A DNA stretch of 64,000 nucleotides. It comes from Rufibacter hautae. Its GTDB lineage: Bacteria; Bacteroidota; Bacteroidia; Cytophagales; Hymenobacteraceae. This document shows positions 10,357 through 23,398 of the stretch, piece after piece; within the stretch, counting starts at the first letter, position 1, and every line of letters begins with the position of its first letter. A program made the position numbers and the translations under genes. The stretch spans positions 1,674,001 to 1,738,000 of the forward strand of contig NZ_VKKY01000002.1 of NCBI RefSeq assembly GCF_008271695.1. The letters run 5' to 3'. The notes below the pieces were generated by a model. That model saw only the letters and a list, made by a program, of their open reading frames with translations, was not told where the DNA came from and made no database searches.

Positions 10357-10935
10357 TCAAGAATTGGGTTTATTGATGCCTAGGTTCTCTCTGCTGTATT
10401 TTTCTGGGGTTTCGATAACCTCTGAGATGAAAGTAGCCAGGCTTTTCTGGGAAATGACCGATCCTTTCTCTGGTTCGCCTTTCCGGGTGATCTCGAAATC
10501 CACCTCATTGTCATTGGTGAACCAGGTTGGCCGTAGGATGGTGTAATCAAGGTCCGATGCCTCAAGCTCGTCGGCAGCCCGGCGGTAGGGCTTCAGTACG
10601 GGTTTCATTGGGGAATCGTATATCCCGATCGAGCTGAGGAAGATAACCTTCTTCACGCCTGCCTCTGTCATCGCTTTCACAATGTTGCTGGCCATTGCCT
10701 CCAAGTCTCCGGCCAAGTTCGCATACACGATATCTTGGCCTTTGACTGCCTCTTTCAGCTGGTTGTAATTTAGCACGTCGCCTTCAATGATGCAGCAGCC
10801 GGTAATGTCCTTGTTTCTCAACCGGTTTTTGCTTCGCAGGAACAATGTCAGGTTGATGTCTTCCTTTTTGACTAAGATATCGATGACGTGTTTTGCGATG
10901 TTACCGCTTGCGCCGAGGATAAGTACGTTTTTCAT
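10357..10935 (-). CDS. NAD(P)H-binding atypical SDR protein
   Basis: 192 aa from the ATG at 10933-10935; an in-frame TTG four codons upstream is the alternative. The glycine-rich loop ILGASGNIAKHV begins the protein. LSSIGIYDSP (about residue 90) and LDYTILRPTWFTND (about 130) are typical of NAD(P)H-binding family 13 proteins. It is somewhat short but ends naturally. It stands apart from the reductase operon upstream, being separated by the sulfatase-modifier remnant. Confidence 0.78.
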   Translation of the reverse strand: MKNVLILGASGNIAKHVIDILVKKEDINLTLFLRSKNRLRNKDITGCCIIEGDVLNYNQLKEAVKGQDIVYANLAGDLEAMASNIVKAMTEAGVKKVIFLSSIGIYDSPMKPVLKPYRRAADELEASDLDYTILRPTWFTNDNEVDFEITRKGEPEKGSVISQKSLATFISEVIETPEKYSRENLGINKPNS

Positions 10936-10991
10936 TTCTATTTTCAAGTTTAATTGATTCGAGCAAGTCTTAAGATGTTGCCACTGGTCCT

Positions 10992-11111
10992 CTATTCTGC
11001 TTCCATCAGGAGGCGGAACCCGATGCTGATGCCCCGATAATCAGAGTCATAGGGTTTGCGGAAGGAACTGCGCCAACTATTGGATGTCTGATGCCAACAA
11101 CCTCCCAGGTT
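10992..11111 (-). pseudogene. C-terminal fragment of a formylglycine-generating-enzyme (SUMF1) family gene
   Basis: About 39 codons read LGGCWHQTSNSWRSSFRKP followed by RGISIGFRLLMEAE and TAG at 10992-10994. The pattern GG-C/S-W ... R ... R ... GFRL is the C-terminal signature of the FGE-sulfatase/SUMF1 fold. The fragment follows the stop codon of the aldo/keto reductase (11112-12242) directly and in the same frame. It has no start and no N-terminal body. It is a deletion remnant. Confidence 0.6.
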
Positions 11112-13760
<2,649 letters not shown>

Positions 13761-13767
13761 GAGTGAA

Positions 13768-15656
<1,889 letters not shown>

Positions 15657-15850
15657 TTACTCGTTGGTAGTTAGCATTTAGTATCGGCGGTGAACGATTA
15701 CCACTTTCAACATGACAAAGGTCCCACCTATTTTAAGCTCAGGTTGTATACAGATTACTGTATTCCCTACCATTATTACTGATTGGGGGTATAATGCACT
15801 GGCAAGGCCCCTTAAAAGGCTAAATTTGAGATGAATATGAAAGTAAGATC

Positions 15851-16747
15851 ATGGAGAACATCTTAAAGTTTGACACCGTCGCCCAATACAACGCCTTCAA
15901 TGACCACGAGACCCTGCACCCGCTGGTCAGCGTGTTGGACTTCTCAAAAACGCATCCTAGGCAACATTTCCGGGCCAATTTTGGGGTGTATACCATTTTT
16001 CTGAAAGAGGTTAAATGCGGGAACCTGCGGTACGGATGCAACTATTACGACTATGAGGAGGGGACCCTTGTATTCGTGGCGCCCGGGCAGGTGATAGGTG
16101 TGGAGAACAATGGGGAAGTCTATCAGCCCCAGGGGCAGGTCTTGGTGTTTCACCCGGACTTGATCCGCGGCACTTCGCTGGGACGACATATCGAGGATTA
16201 CACCTTCTTCTCCTATGAGGTGCATGAGGCGCTTCACCTATCAGAAAGGGAGCATAAGGTGATCCTTGACTGTCTGTCTAAGATAAAGTTGGAACTGGAA
16301 CTGCCTATTGACAAGCACAGCAGAAAGCTGATCGTGTCTAATATTGAGCTGTTCCTTAATTACTGCGAGCGTTTCTACGATAGGCAGTTCATCACCCGCG
16401 AGCAGGTGAACAAGGGTATTTTGCAGAGGTTCGAGGATCTATTGACGGACTATTTCAAGTCTGACAAGCCCCAGGAGATTGGCCTGCCCACGGTGGGGTA
16501 CTTCGCCGAGCAGCTCCACCTGTCGGCCAATTATTTCGGGGATATGGTGAAGAAAGAGACCGGCAAATCAGCCCAGGAGTACATCCATCTGAAGATCATG
16601 GATGTTGCCAAGGAGAAGATATTCGATACCAGCAAGACCGTGAGTGAGATCGCCTACGAACTAGGGTTCAAATACCCGCAGCACTTCAGTAGGGCTTTCA
16701 AACAGCATGTTGGATCTACACCAAATGAGTACCGGATGTTGAATTGA
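15851..16747 (+). CDS. AraC-family transcriptional regulator
   Basis: 298 aa. The N-terminal part is a cupin-like sensor (YEEGTLVFVAPGQVIGVEN). The C-terminal DNA-binding part contains GYFAEQLHLSANYFGDMV and VSEIAYELGFKYPQHFSRAF, ending GSTPNEYR. It is divergent from the aldo/keto reductase operon that begins at 15647 and is the natural candidate for its regulator. Confidence 0.88.
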   Translation: MENILKFDTVAQYNAFNDHETLHPLVSVLDFSKTHPRQHFRANFGVYTIFLKEVKCGNLRYGCNYYDYEEGTLVFVAPGQVIGVENNGEVYQPQGQVLVFHPDLIRGTSLGRHIEDYTFFSYEVHEALHLSEREHKVILDCLSKIKLELELPIDKHSRKLIVSNIELFLNYCERFYDRQFITREQVNKGILQRFEDLLTDYFKSDKPQEIGLPTVGYFAEQLHLSANYFGDMVKKETGKSAQEYIHLKIMDVAKEKIFDTSKTVSEIAYELGFKYPQHFSRAFKQHVGSTPNEYRMLN

Positions 16748-16786
16748 TGGTGTATCTCCTAGTGAAATAAAGCTAGATTGGCTTTA

Positions 16787-17023
16787 ATGTTTATCAAAGC
16801 GGCTAAGTCAAAAACTAAAGCACAAATAGTAAGTTGCTTGTTAGAACTTGGGCTTACAGTTAAAGGGCAGGTTATGTCTCTTCTATTGCAAGGCTTTGAT
16901 TTTGTTGATGAGGTTTGATTAGGAAGGATTACTGCTTTGTGGGAATTTAATAGTGCAGTAAGTGCAAGAGATGCAGCCCTATCTAAAGTGTTGTTTGCAG
17001 GTTCATCTCTCGGTAAACGCTAG
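16787..17023 (+). pseudogene. ORF interrupted by an in-frame TGA
   Basis: ATG at 16787 opens 43 codons (MFIKAAKSKTKAQIVSCLL...) to TGA at 16916-16918. The same frame continues for 34 codons (LGRITALWEFNSAVSARDAA...) to TAG at 17021-17023. The amino-acid character is alike on both sides, suggesting one about 78-residue protein broken by a nonsense mutation. I do not recognise the family. The rest of the 16748-17218 spacer shows nothing. Confidence 0.35.
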
Positions 17024-17218
17024 CAACTACTCCCTTTGACCAAGTTCAGATCTACCAACTTAAACTATGAAATTTGTGCCACTTTTGTAAGTTGCTTCAT
17101 TTTTGGCATTTGCTAGATCTGAAGCGAAAGTAAGGAGGAAAAGGCGAAGATAAGCGGAAAGCAGATTATTTGAATTCAGGAAAATTTTAAGGTGAAATCC
17201 TGGCTTGTTTATGCTCTA

Positions 17219-18082
17219 TTAAACCCTTTCTTCAGAAATGCCGTGGTCTTCCTTAGAACGTGAGTCAATATCCTCAGTCCTGCTTATGATCTCCCTGATG
17301 ACCTCATCCAGTTCCTTTGCGGAGACGGCAAGCCTGGGAATTACCTCGGCGTTTACCCGGTCGCCTGGGTTGTCTAAGTTGAACAGGTTTGAAAGTCCGA
17401 GGATATTTGCCACTGGCCTTCGCACCACATGCGACTGGAGGAACGCTATCTCAGTCAATCTCTTGTTTTTCTCCTCCAGTACCCTTTCTGATTCTTTCCT
17501 TAGCGAGAGTTCTTCCTGGGCTTGGCGCAAAGATTTGCGCAGTTCCTCCACAGACATGTTCTCCAGGTAGCAGAGCAGGAATATGGCGGTGACGCTGTAT
17601 ATCCAAAAGGTCATGGGAGACTGCCCTAGGGCCTCCTTTACTGGCAATACATCATAATAGTCTGCCAGAGCGAGCGCAAGCCCTCCCAAGGAGGCAGCAA
17701 TGCCGAACAGCCAAATCTCCTTCCTGCCCAGCGTCAGGCCGGCGAACAGCACCACAATCGGCAGGATCTTCGAACCATGGCTTTTGATGCCGCCCCCGGT
17801 CCACCCGAACCCGAAAATCATCAGCAGCAGAAAGGAAATATAGAGGTAGGCGCTTAGGGAGACATGCCCTTTCTTGGTGGAGACGATCAAGGGAATGCTT
17901 ACGGCCCAAAGGAGCAGCAGGATGATCAGGTACCGGGGAACATGCTCCGGCTGCAGGAACATATTCACGATGAAGGACACGTTGATGACGAGGAGGATGC
18001 TCCAGATAATCTTTATCAGGATGGAGGATTTCCTGCCCAACTCTGGGTCGGCGTCCTTACTTAGGGAGTTCACATTCAACAT
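17219..18082 (-). CDS. Membrane protein with HisKA-like dimerisation segment but no ATPase domain
   Basis: 287 aa. Five to six hydrophobic segments occupy about residues 20-175. A coiled coil follows (EELRKSLRQAQEELSLRKES...). Then comes FLQSHVVRRPVANILGLSN, matching the phospho-acceptor helix of Bacteroidota histidine kinases, with His218. The protein stops about 70 residues later at an ordinary stop. The HATPase catalytic domain (N, G1, G2 boxes) is absent and no remnant is seen downstream. It could be a sensor phosphorylated by another kinase, a dimerisation partner, or a truncated kinase. Confidence 0.7.
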   Translation of the reverse strand: MLNVNSLSKDADPELGRKSSILIKIIWSILLVINVSFIVNMFLQPEHVPRYLIILLLLWAVSIPLIVSTKKGHVSLSAYLYISFLLLMIFGFGWTGGGIKSHGSKILPIVVLFAGLTLGRKEIWLFGIAASLGGLALALADYYDVLPVKEALGQSPMTFWIYSVTAIFLLCYLENMSVEELRKSLRQAQEELSLRKESERVLEEKNKRLTEIAFLQSHVVRRPVANILGLSNLFNLDNPGDRVNAEVIPRLAVSAKELDEVIREIISRTEDIDSRSKEDHGISEERV

Positions 18083-18550
18083 GTCCCGTCATGATTTAGT
18101 TATGTATTTTCTGACCGCATGTAATAGAAGAACACCCATAGCCGACCAATGTTTCACCCTTTCATCTAGAGTGGCCGCTAATTTAGGATTTAAATAAAGG
18201 TTATATGTTATTGAGAGGTAAATACTTTACCGAACTCCGCTTTTGCCGCATGTGCAGGCACGAGCCTGCGCTTAGACTTCGAACAGGTTCTGCTCGGAAG
18301 ATTTCACTGTTCGGGAAAACACCTTGTAAAACCTATGGGCAATGCTGGTAAATACCTACTTGTCAGGTTAAAACACGGATTGTTGCCTATGCGTGAAACC
18401 TGTAGCGCACCCAGGGGTATGATAAGGAACAAGGTCCCGTTTTCATATTTGTTTATTCAATCTCCTTACCCGCCCGCGCTCTGAGGGGAACAGGATTGGC
18501 CGCACGCCCCAAAAGGTGTGCGGTTTCCTTTTGCGGCCTGTCCTTGGCGG
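18083..18550. other. Intergenic stretch with hairpins
   Basis: 468 bp without a supported gene. It holds a GCAGGC/GCCTGC hairpin at 18254-18269 and a terminator-like hairpin at 18500-18523. Confidence 0.4.
18500..18523 (+). terminator. Terminator-like hairpin
   Basis: CCGCACGCC (18500-18508) pairs with GGTGTGCGG (18515-18523), including one G-T pair, and is followed by TTTCCTTTT on the plus strand. No plus-strand gene is visible upstream, so its role is unclear. Confidence 0.35.
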
Positions 18551-18841
18551 CTAGGCGGGTGACTCCCCCGGGCCGGGCAGCCGGGGGCCGAACCTAGGAT
18601 CCAGAGGCTGGCGGCATAGCCACTCCACCCGCAAGACCCCTTCACGGGTCAGCGACACGTAGTCTCGGTGAGCGGAGACCTGGATGAGTCTTCCCTCTTG
18701 GAGGGACATCAGGTGAGGATCCAATTCCTCGGCGCCCACGCTGAGGGTAGTTTGCACTTTGCTGGACTGCACCAAGGAACCATGAGGCGCCTCTGGCAGC
18801 GGTACCAAGGCATAGATCACACTCAGGATTAAATCCTCCAC
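18551..18841 (-). CDS. Small winged-helix-like hypothetical protein
   Basis: 96 aa if started at the GTG at 18839-18841, which is preceded by an unusually strong Shine-Dalgarno, AAAGGAGGAAGA, with correct spacing. A longer frame reaches a TTG at 18925 but adds no plausible sequence. The segment LMSLQEGRLIQVSAHRDYVSLTREGVLRVEWL resembles the recognition helix and wing of winged-helix proteins (leucine/charged helix, beta hairpin, LTREG). The Pro-rich tail (PRFGPRLPGPGE) is probably disordered. No function is assigned. Confidence 0.5.
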   Translation of the reverse strand: MEDLILSVIYALVPLPEAPHGSLVQSSKVQTTLSVGAEELDPHLMSLQEGRLIQVSAHRDYVSLTREGVLRVEWLCRQPLDPRFGPRLPGPGESPA

Positions 18842-19190
18842 TCTTCCTCCTTTCGAACTTATACGGCAGGTAAGGTACGTATTTTTACGTAATACTGCTG
18901 ATAAACAGAATTTTATATAAATCAAGCAGAGGCGCGGCTAACTAAAGCGAAAGAAACTACCTTGATAAACTGTTATATTAACTTGCTGATGTTCACCAAA
19001 ACTATGATAGTAGAAACAACATCAAAAATTTATGCCATCGCCTTCTGAAACTTAAACAAGCCGCAAGGCTTAGAAGGCAAGGGTATTGACCAAAATACCT
19101 TCCGGTGATATGTCCCAGGCTTAGGCAGGAACGTCAGAACAACTAATGCCCCTATTCTAAGTAAAAGATTTCAGACCAACACGAGAATGT

Positions 19191-19430
19191 ATGGAACTAC
19201 TGAAATTCAAAACCAACATAGGCCAGGAGGAGGAGATAGGCAAGGTCGCTCCTTACCTGGACGGGGTAACGGAGGTAAGCAAATGGAAGGTGGACACCAA
19301 TACCGGAGAGAATATCCTGAGCGTCTCAGGCGATAACCTTGATCCCCAGAAAGTGAAGAACGCCGTGGCGGAAGCCGGGTTCAGCGCTGAGCTGCTCCGG
19401 GTGCTGGGCATTGGGGGGGATGAGTTATAA
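19191..19430 (+). CDS. HMA-like small protein lacking the metal-binding CxxC
   Basis: 79 aa. The pattern LLKFKTNIGQEEEIGKVAPYLDG, then VSKWKVDTNTGENILSVSGD, then KVKNAVAEAGFSAELL fits the beta-alpha-beta-beta-alpha-beta heavy-metal-associated fold. The CxxC loop that binds copper in such domains is missing. Similar cysteine-free HMA-like proteins are known as hypotheticals in Bacteroidota. The gene is alone and ends before the bidirectional terminator at 19461-19505. Confidence 0.7.
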   Translation: MELLKFKTNIGQEEEIGKVAPYLDGVTEVSKWKVDTNTGENILSVSGDNLDPQKVKNAVAEAGFSAELLRVLGIGGDEL

Positions 19431-19460
19431 TTTGATCAGTTGAATTTGCCTCTATAAAGA

Positions 19461-19505
19461 AAACCGTCTGCCCATGGAAGCAAGAAGCACATAGGCAGAC
19501 GGTTT
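19461..19505. terminator. Bidirectional terminator
   Basis: AAACCGTCTGCC (19461-19472) pairs perfectly with GGCAGACGGTTT (19494-19505) and is followed by GTTTTTAAA. It lies between the HMA-like gene (+) and the MRJP-type gene (-). Confidence 0.65.
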
Positions 19506-19535
19506 GTTTTTAAAAGCACTGTTGAGGTACAACTT

Positions 19536-19578
19536 CCGTGTTTTAGGGTTAATTCCAGAAAATCGGCCCTAAAACGGG
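19536..19578. repeat. Dispersed palindromic intergenic repeat copy
   Basis: CCGTGTTTTAGGG (19536-19548) faces CCCTAAAACGGG (19567-19578). It shares the TTTTAGGG/CCCTAAAA core with copies at 27518, 41405 and 41837. It is intergenic, immediately downstream of the MRJP-type gene. Confidence 0.5.
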
Positions 19579-19593
19579 AAAGCGGCTTGGTCA

Positions 19594-20607
19594 TCAGCTT
19601 TGACTTCCCGCCAGGGGTACCCTGAAGATATGGAAGTCCAGCCCCGAGATGTCACCCACCGCCTCATGGATGCGCGAGGTGGTGAAGTAGAAGTTATCGT
19701 GCTGGTCTATGGTGAAGGTGTCGGGCCACTTCACGTCTTTCCCTTCCACAAAAGTTCTCAGCTCGCCGTCCGGAGTCCTTACCATGATGGCGTTCTTCTC
19801 CAGGTCGCCCAGGTAGAGGTTCCCATTTTTATCGAAGATCATCCCGTCCGGAGCCGGGGTTTTGCCCAGGTCTTCCACCTGAGCGCCCAAGGCGGCAGCA
19901 TCCAGGGACTCGTCGTTCAGCGCCCGGGTGGGGACGCGGTAGAGCGTGTAGCCGGTAAGGGCGTGGTAGTAGAGGTACTGCCCGTCGTTGGAGAGCGCGA
20001 TGCCGTCTGCATGCATACTGGGTTTCTCGCCGTCCTTTACCCAACGCTCGCCCTCCACGGTCAGCCACACGTCCTCTGATTTGGTAGACGGATGATCGTC
20101 CAGCAGTCGGCGGGGTACGCCGGTCTCCAGGTCCAGCACAATAATGGCTCCTACCCCTGACTCAGTGATGTAGATCTTTCCAGCCTCCCGGTCAATCCGC
20201 AGGTCGTTGAGGTAAGATTTTTCGGGCGCGATGGTTTTGTCAAAGGTCCAGTTGTTTTTGAGCGTGTTAGACTCCAGATCGAACTCGTAGAGCATGGCGT
20301 TGCCCACCACCCCCTTCATCATGGGGCTGGCTGGGTCCAGCACGAAGAGGGAGTCCTCGTGCGCCACCACCGACTGCACGCAGATGAAGGTATTAGGCTC
20401 CGGCTGCCCGTGCCAGGCGTTCCAGGACTCATCCGGGTAGGGTCGGTACTGCCCGTTGGCCAGTACTTCCACCACGGAGTACGGCAGGTTCTCGTGCCAC
20501 CGGGGAAAGTTGGCGAACAGCCGACCGGTCTGGCTGATGGTAACGCCGGTTACCTGGGTACCTTTGAAGGTAGCTACGTTCGTGAGGTTAGCAGTGGCCA
20601 TGGTCAT
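19594..20607 (-). CDS. Major royal jelly protein / yellow-type beta-propeller protein
   Basis: 337 aa. GVTISQTGRLFANFPRW near the N-terminus and YSVVEVLANG then PYPDESWN are typical of the MRJP/yellow family. MHADGIALSNDGQYLYYHAL is the family's central strand motif, and TPAPDGMIFDKNGNLYLGD follows. Insect members act in melanin pathways or as food proteins; bacterial ones are uncharacterised. No signal peptide is seen. The start codon overlaps the stop of the upstream SDR gene in ATGA (20604-20607), so translation is coupled and the two probably act together. Confidence 0.82.
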   Translation of the reverse strand: MTMATANLTNVATFKGTQVTGVTISQTGRLFANFPRWHENLPYSVVEVLANGQYRPYPDESWNAWHGQPEPNTFICVQSVVAHEDSLFVLDPASPMMKGVVGNAMLYEFDLESNTLKNNWTFDKTIAPEKSYLNDLRIDREAGKIYITESGVGAIIVLDLETGVPRRLLDDHPSTKSEDVWLTVEGERWVKDGEKPSMHADGIALSNDGQYLYYHALTGYTLYRVPTRALNDESLDAAALGAQVEDLGKTPAPDGMIFDKNGNLYLGDLEKNAIMVRTPDGELRTFVEGKDVKWPDTFTIDQHDNFYFTTSRIHEAVGDISGLDFHIFRVPLAGSQS

Positions 20608-21473
20608 GATTCTTTTCTGATGGAGGTGTGTCCTTCCATGGAGTGCTGGAGGTTCAGCTCACCCGTAGGTTCCTGTTTGAAGGAAGAATCCGCTTCCTCG
20701 CCGGCCGGGCCTTTGGCGATGGTAATGCCACCGTCCACCATGTAATGGGCACCTGTTACAAAAGAGGCCTCGTCCGAAGCCAGGAACAGGTACACGTTGG
20801 CTACCTCCTCGGGAGTACCGCGGCGGCCGGTCAGGTTGGCTTGCTTGTTCAGCTTCTCCATCTTGGCGTCCATGGGGCCCAGCTCTTTGTGCGTCCAGGC
20901 GGTGTCAATGGGCCCCGGTCCTACTACGTTGCAACGCACCCCGTAAGCCGCCTGCTCGGCGGCCAGTCCCTTGGTAAAGGCGATCACGAATCCCTTGGTG
21001 CCGCCGTAGGGCGCGTTCTGTGGAATGCCCAGCACCCCGGCCTCGGAGCCAGCGGAGACGATGTTGCCCTTGGTTTTCTGCAGCTGGGGCAGGGCGGCCT
21101 TGGACATCAGGAAGGTAGTCTTCACGTTGTTCTTCATCATATAATCGAAGGACTCTTCGGAGTAGTCGGTCAGGTAGTTGGTCTCCACGAACACGCCGGC
21201 GTTGTTAATGAGGATGTCCAGTTTCCCGTACTGCTTCACGGCCAGGTCCACGCAGCTCTGGGCCACCGGCCACAGGGAAAGGTCGCCGGTGAAGTGGATG
21301 GCCGTGCCGCCTTCCTGCATGATTTCTTTGGCTACTGCCTCTACCGGATCATCGGGTAGCCCGGCCACTACCACACTCGCCCCTTCTTTCGCGAATTTCT
21401 TACAGATGGCCTCGCCAATCCCGGCTCCTCCGCCCGTCACTATGGCTACTTTTCCTTCTAATCTGTTTCCCAT
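20604..21473 (-). CDS. Short-chain dehydrogenase/reductase
   Basis: 289 aa classical SDR. The cofactor loop is VTGGGAGIGEAI near residue 13. LINNAGV, NAPYGGTKGF (Tyr and Lys of the active site) and the family C-terminal block SFVTGAHYMVDGG are all present. The C-terminal about 35 residues (AGEEADSSFKQEPTGELN) form an extension beyond the usual fold. It is first in a two-gene operon with the MRJP-type gene. Confidence 0.88.
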   Translation of the reverse strand: MGNRLEGKVAIVTGGGAGIGEAICKKFAKEGASVVVAGLPDDPVEAVAKEIMQEGGTAIHFTGDLSLWPVAQSCVDLAVKQYGKLDILINNAGVFVETNYLTDYSEESFDYMMKNNVKTTFLMSKAALPQLQKTKGNIVSAGSEAGVLGIPQNAPYGGTKGFVIAFTKGLAAEQAAYGVRCNVVGPGPIDTAWTHKELGPMDAKMEKLNKQANLTGRRGTPEEVANVYLFLASDEASFVTGAHYMVDGGITIAKGPAGEEADSSFKQEPTGELNLQHSMEGHTSIRKES

Positions 21474-21679
21474 TACAGTACTTTTTGAGATTTTTAGTGT
21501 ATGTCTTTCCCTCCTACCAACCCGCTAAGGTTTACGGGAAAACCTTTTAATGTTTTCAGCCTAGTTTTGAGTATTCAGCCCTAAAATGAATCTACATCCT
21601 TTTGTTGAGGACCATTGGAGACTGAATGGTTTGCCAATCAATAATAATCTTCTTAGCGGAAACATGGGAAGGCAAAAAG

Positions 21680-21719
21680 AAACCAGCCCCAAACCATTGG
21701 TTCGTTTTAGGGCTGGTTT
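21680..21719 (-). terminator. Terminator after the zinc alcohol dehydrogenase
   Basis: AAACCAGCCC (21680-21689) pairs with GGGCTGGTTT (21710-21719). Read on the minus strand the hairpin is followed by a T-rich stretch (TTTCTTTTTGCC). It lies 54 bp after the dehydrogenase stop. Confidence 0.6.
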
Positions 21720-21772
21720 TAGAAAATGACACGCTTTCATGAATCGTGAAACGGCTATTTATCCTCCCACGA

Positions 21773-22930
21773 TCAAGGCTTCAAAACGACCTTCACGCAG
21801 TTGTCTTCCTTCTTCTTGAAGATATCGTAGCCGTGCGGGGCTTGCGCCAGCGGCAGGGTGTGCGTGATGATATCGTCTAGCCGTACTTTGCCGTCCACCA
21901 CCAGTTGCATGAGGTGGTCAATGTAATGCTGTACCGGGGCCTGGGTCCCCATGAGGGTGACGCCTTTGTCAAACCAGCGGTAGATGGGGAAGTTATCAAA
22001 CGGGGAGCCGTACACACCCACCACGCTCACCACGCCAGCCCTCCTGACGGCCCGCAGGCAGGTCTCCAGCACCTTGGGCGTACCCTTCTCCAGGTTGATG
22101 ACCGCTTTGGCTTTCTCCAGGAAGTTACGGTCCGCCTCCATGCCTACGGCATCAATGCACACATCGGCCCCGCGCCCTTCGGTAATGCTCCGGATGTATT
22201 CCACCACCTGGTCCTCGCTCTCCCACAGCAGGGTCTCAGAATTAGCCGATTGGCGAGCCATGTCCAGCCGGTATGGCTGAATATCGATGTTGATGACCCT
22301 TCCCGCGCCCATGAGCCAAGCCGATTTTGCGGCCATGATGCCTACCGGACCGGCCCCGAAGATAGCCACCGTCTCGCCACCTTTAATGCGGCCCCAATCT
22401 GCTGCGGCCCAACCGGTGGGGAAGATATCCGTCAGGAACAGCACTTGTTCATCGGTGAGGCCCTCGGGAACCTTGCGCGGCCCAAAGTCTGAGTAAGGCA
22501 CCCGCACATACTCCGCCTGCCCGCCGGCGATTCCTCCGTACAGGTCTGTATAGCCGAACAGGGCCGCCCCTTTCTGGTCTGCGAATCCTCCGTCTGGTCC
22601 ATATTTGCTGTTGGAGTTCTCGCACTGGGTAGGCCAGCTGTTGCTGCAGAAAAAGCAGTGGCCGCAGGCAATGGGAAACGGCACCACCACGCGGTCTCCC
22701 TTCTTGAGGTTCGTCACGCCACTGCCTACTTCCTCCACAATCCCCATGAACTCATGGCCCAAAACCATGTCTTCCATCTGGGGAACGAAGCCGTCATAAA
22801 TGTGGAGGTCAGACCCGCAAATGGCGGTGGAGGTGACCCGGATGATGGAGTCGCGGGGTTCTTCAATGATGGGGTCCGGGACCGAATCAACGCTTACATC
22901 ACCGATTTTGTGAAACACGAGTGCTTTCAT
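21773..22930 (-). CDS. Zinc-dependent alcohol dehydrogenase (formaldehyde-dehydrogenase-like)
   Basis: 385 aa starting MKALVFHKIGDVSVD at the ATG at 22928-22930; the few codons upstream are not family sequence. The catalytic zinc site includes ICGSDLHIYDG and GHEFMGIVEEVG. The structural zinc lobe is CGHCFFCSNSWPTQC. The Rossmann loop is AIFGAGPVGIMAAKSA. Long members of this branch, with inserts as here (GPDGGFADQKGAALFGYTD), include glutathione-independent formaldehyde dehydrogenases. A promoter-like box at 22964-22987 is shared with the DUF5872 gene. Confidence 0.87.
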   Translation of the reverse strand: MKALVFHKIGDVSVDSVPDPIIEEPRDSIIRVTSTAICGSDLHIYDGFVPQMEDMVLGHEFMGIVEEVGSGVTNLKKGDRVVVPFPIACGHCFFCSNSWPTQCENSNSKYGPDGGFADQKGAALFGYTDLYGGIAGGQAEYVRVPYSDFGPRKVPEGLTDEQVLFLTDIFPTGWAAADWGRIKGGETVAIFGAGPVGIMAAKSAWLMGAGRVINIDIQPYRLDMARQSANSETLLWESEDQVVEYIRSITEGRGADVCIDAVGMEADRNFLEKAKAVINLEKGTPKVLETCLRAVRRAGVVSVVGVYGSPFDNFPIYRWFDKGVTLMGTQAPVQHYIDHLMQLVVDGKVRLDDIITHTLPLAQAPHGYDIFKKKEDNCVKVVLKP

Positions 22931-23398
22931 AAAGAATGGGGGTAAAAGGATATACAACTCTTTTTATAAGGATTATAACTTTTACAGGCACCTCCCCTCT
23001 TTAGTTGTCTTCACATGCACAAAAAGGCTTCTTAATCTTTAGGCCGATTTGGAGGGGCAAGAATCAAGAAAGATGAAAGTGGCAAGAGTACAACAGAAAG
23101 GCATCGCGACTATTAGATTTCCTTATCTGATAGGACATCCTTAGCTTGTGAGTATATTAAGCCACACTCCCGGTTTAGTGGGCTTTTTACAAATATGACC
23201 GGAAAACGACAGCCTCCCTCACGGAGAGCAGTATAAGTGCTTTCATATTGGCTCCTTTACGCTCTTTAAGCAGGTTCTCTACAAAATCTGGCAACTCCTA
23301 CCCCCTTTTGATTGCACAAATCCTCAGCTCCCCACAACAAAAACGGACGAAGCATGGTAGCATAGGTAAAATACTTTCTACGCCATGGGAGCAAGCAG
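22931..23398. other. Intergenic stretch with one promoter-like box
   Basis: 468 bp. Apart from the box at 22964-22987 I see no gene. A 63-codon ORF near 23248 runs out of frame into the pcm remnant. Confidence 0.4.
22964..22987 (-). promoter_or_regulatory. Promoter-like box shared with the DUF5872 gene
   Basis: The plus strand reads TTATAAGGATTATAAC then TTTTACAG. A 20-of-24 match lies at 26836-26859. Both start 34-35 bp upstream of the respective start codons on the minus strand. It may be a stress sigma-factor promoter. Confidence 0.4.
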
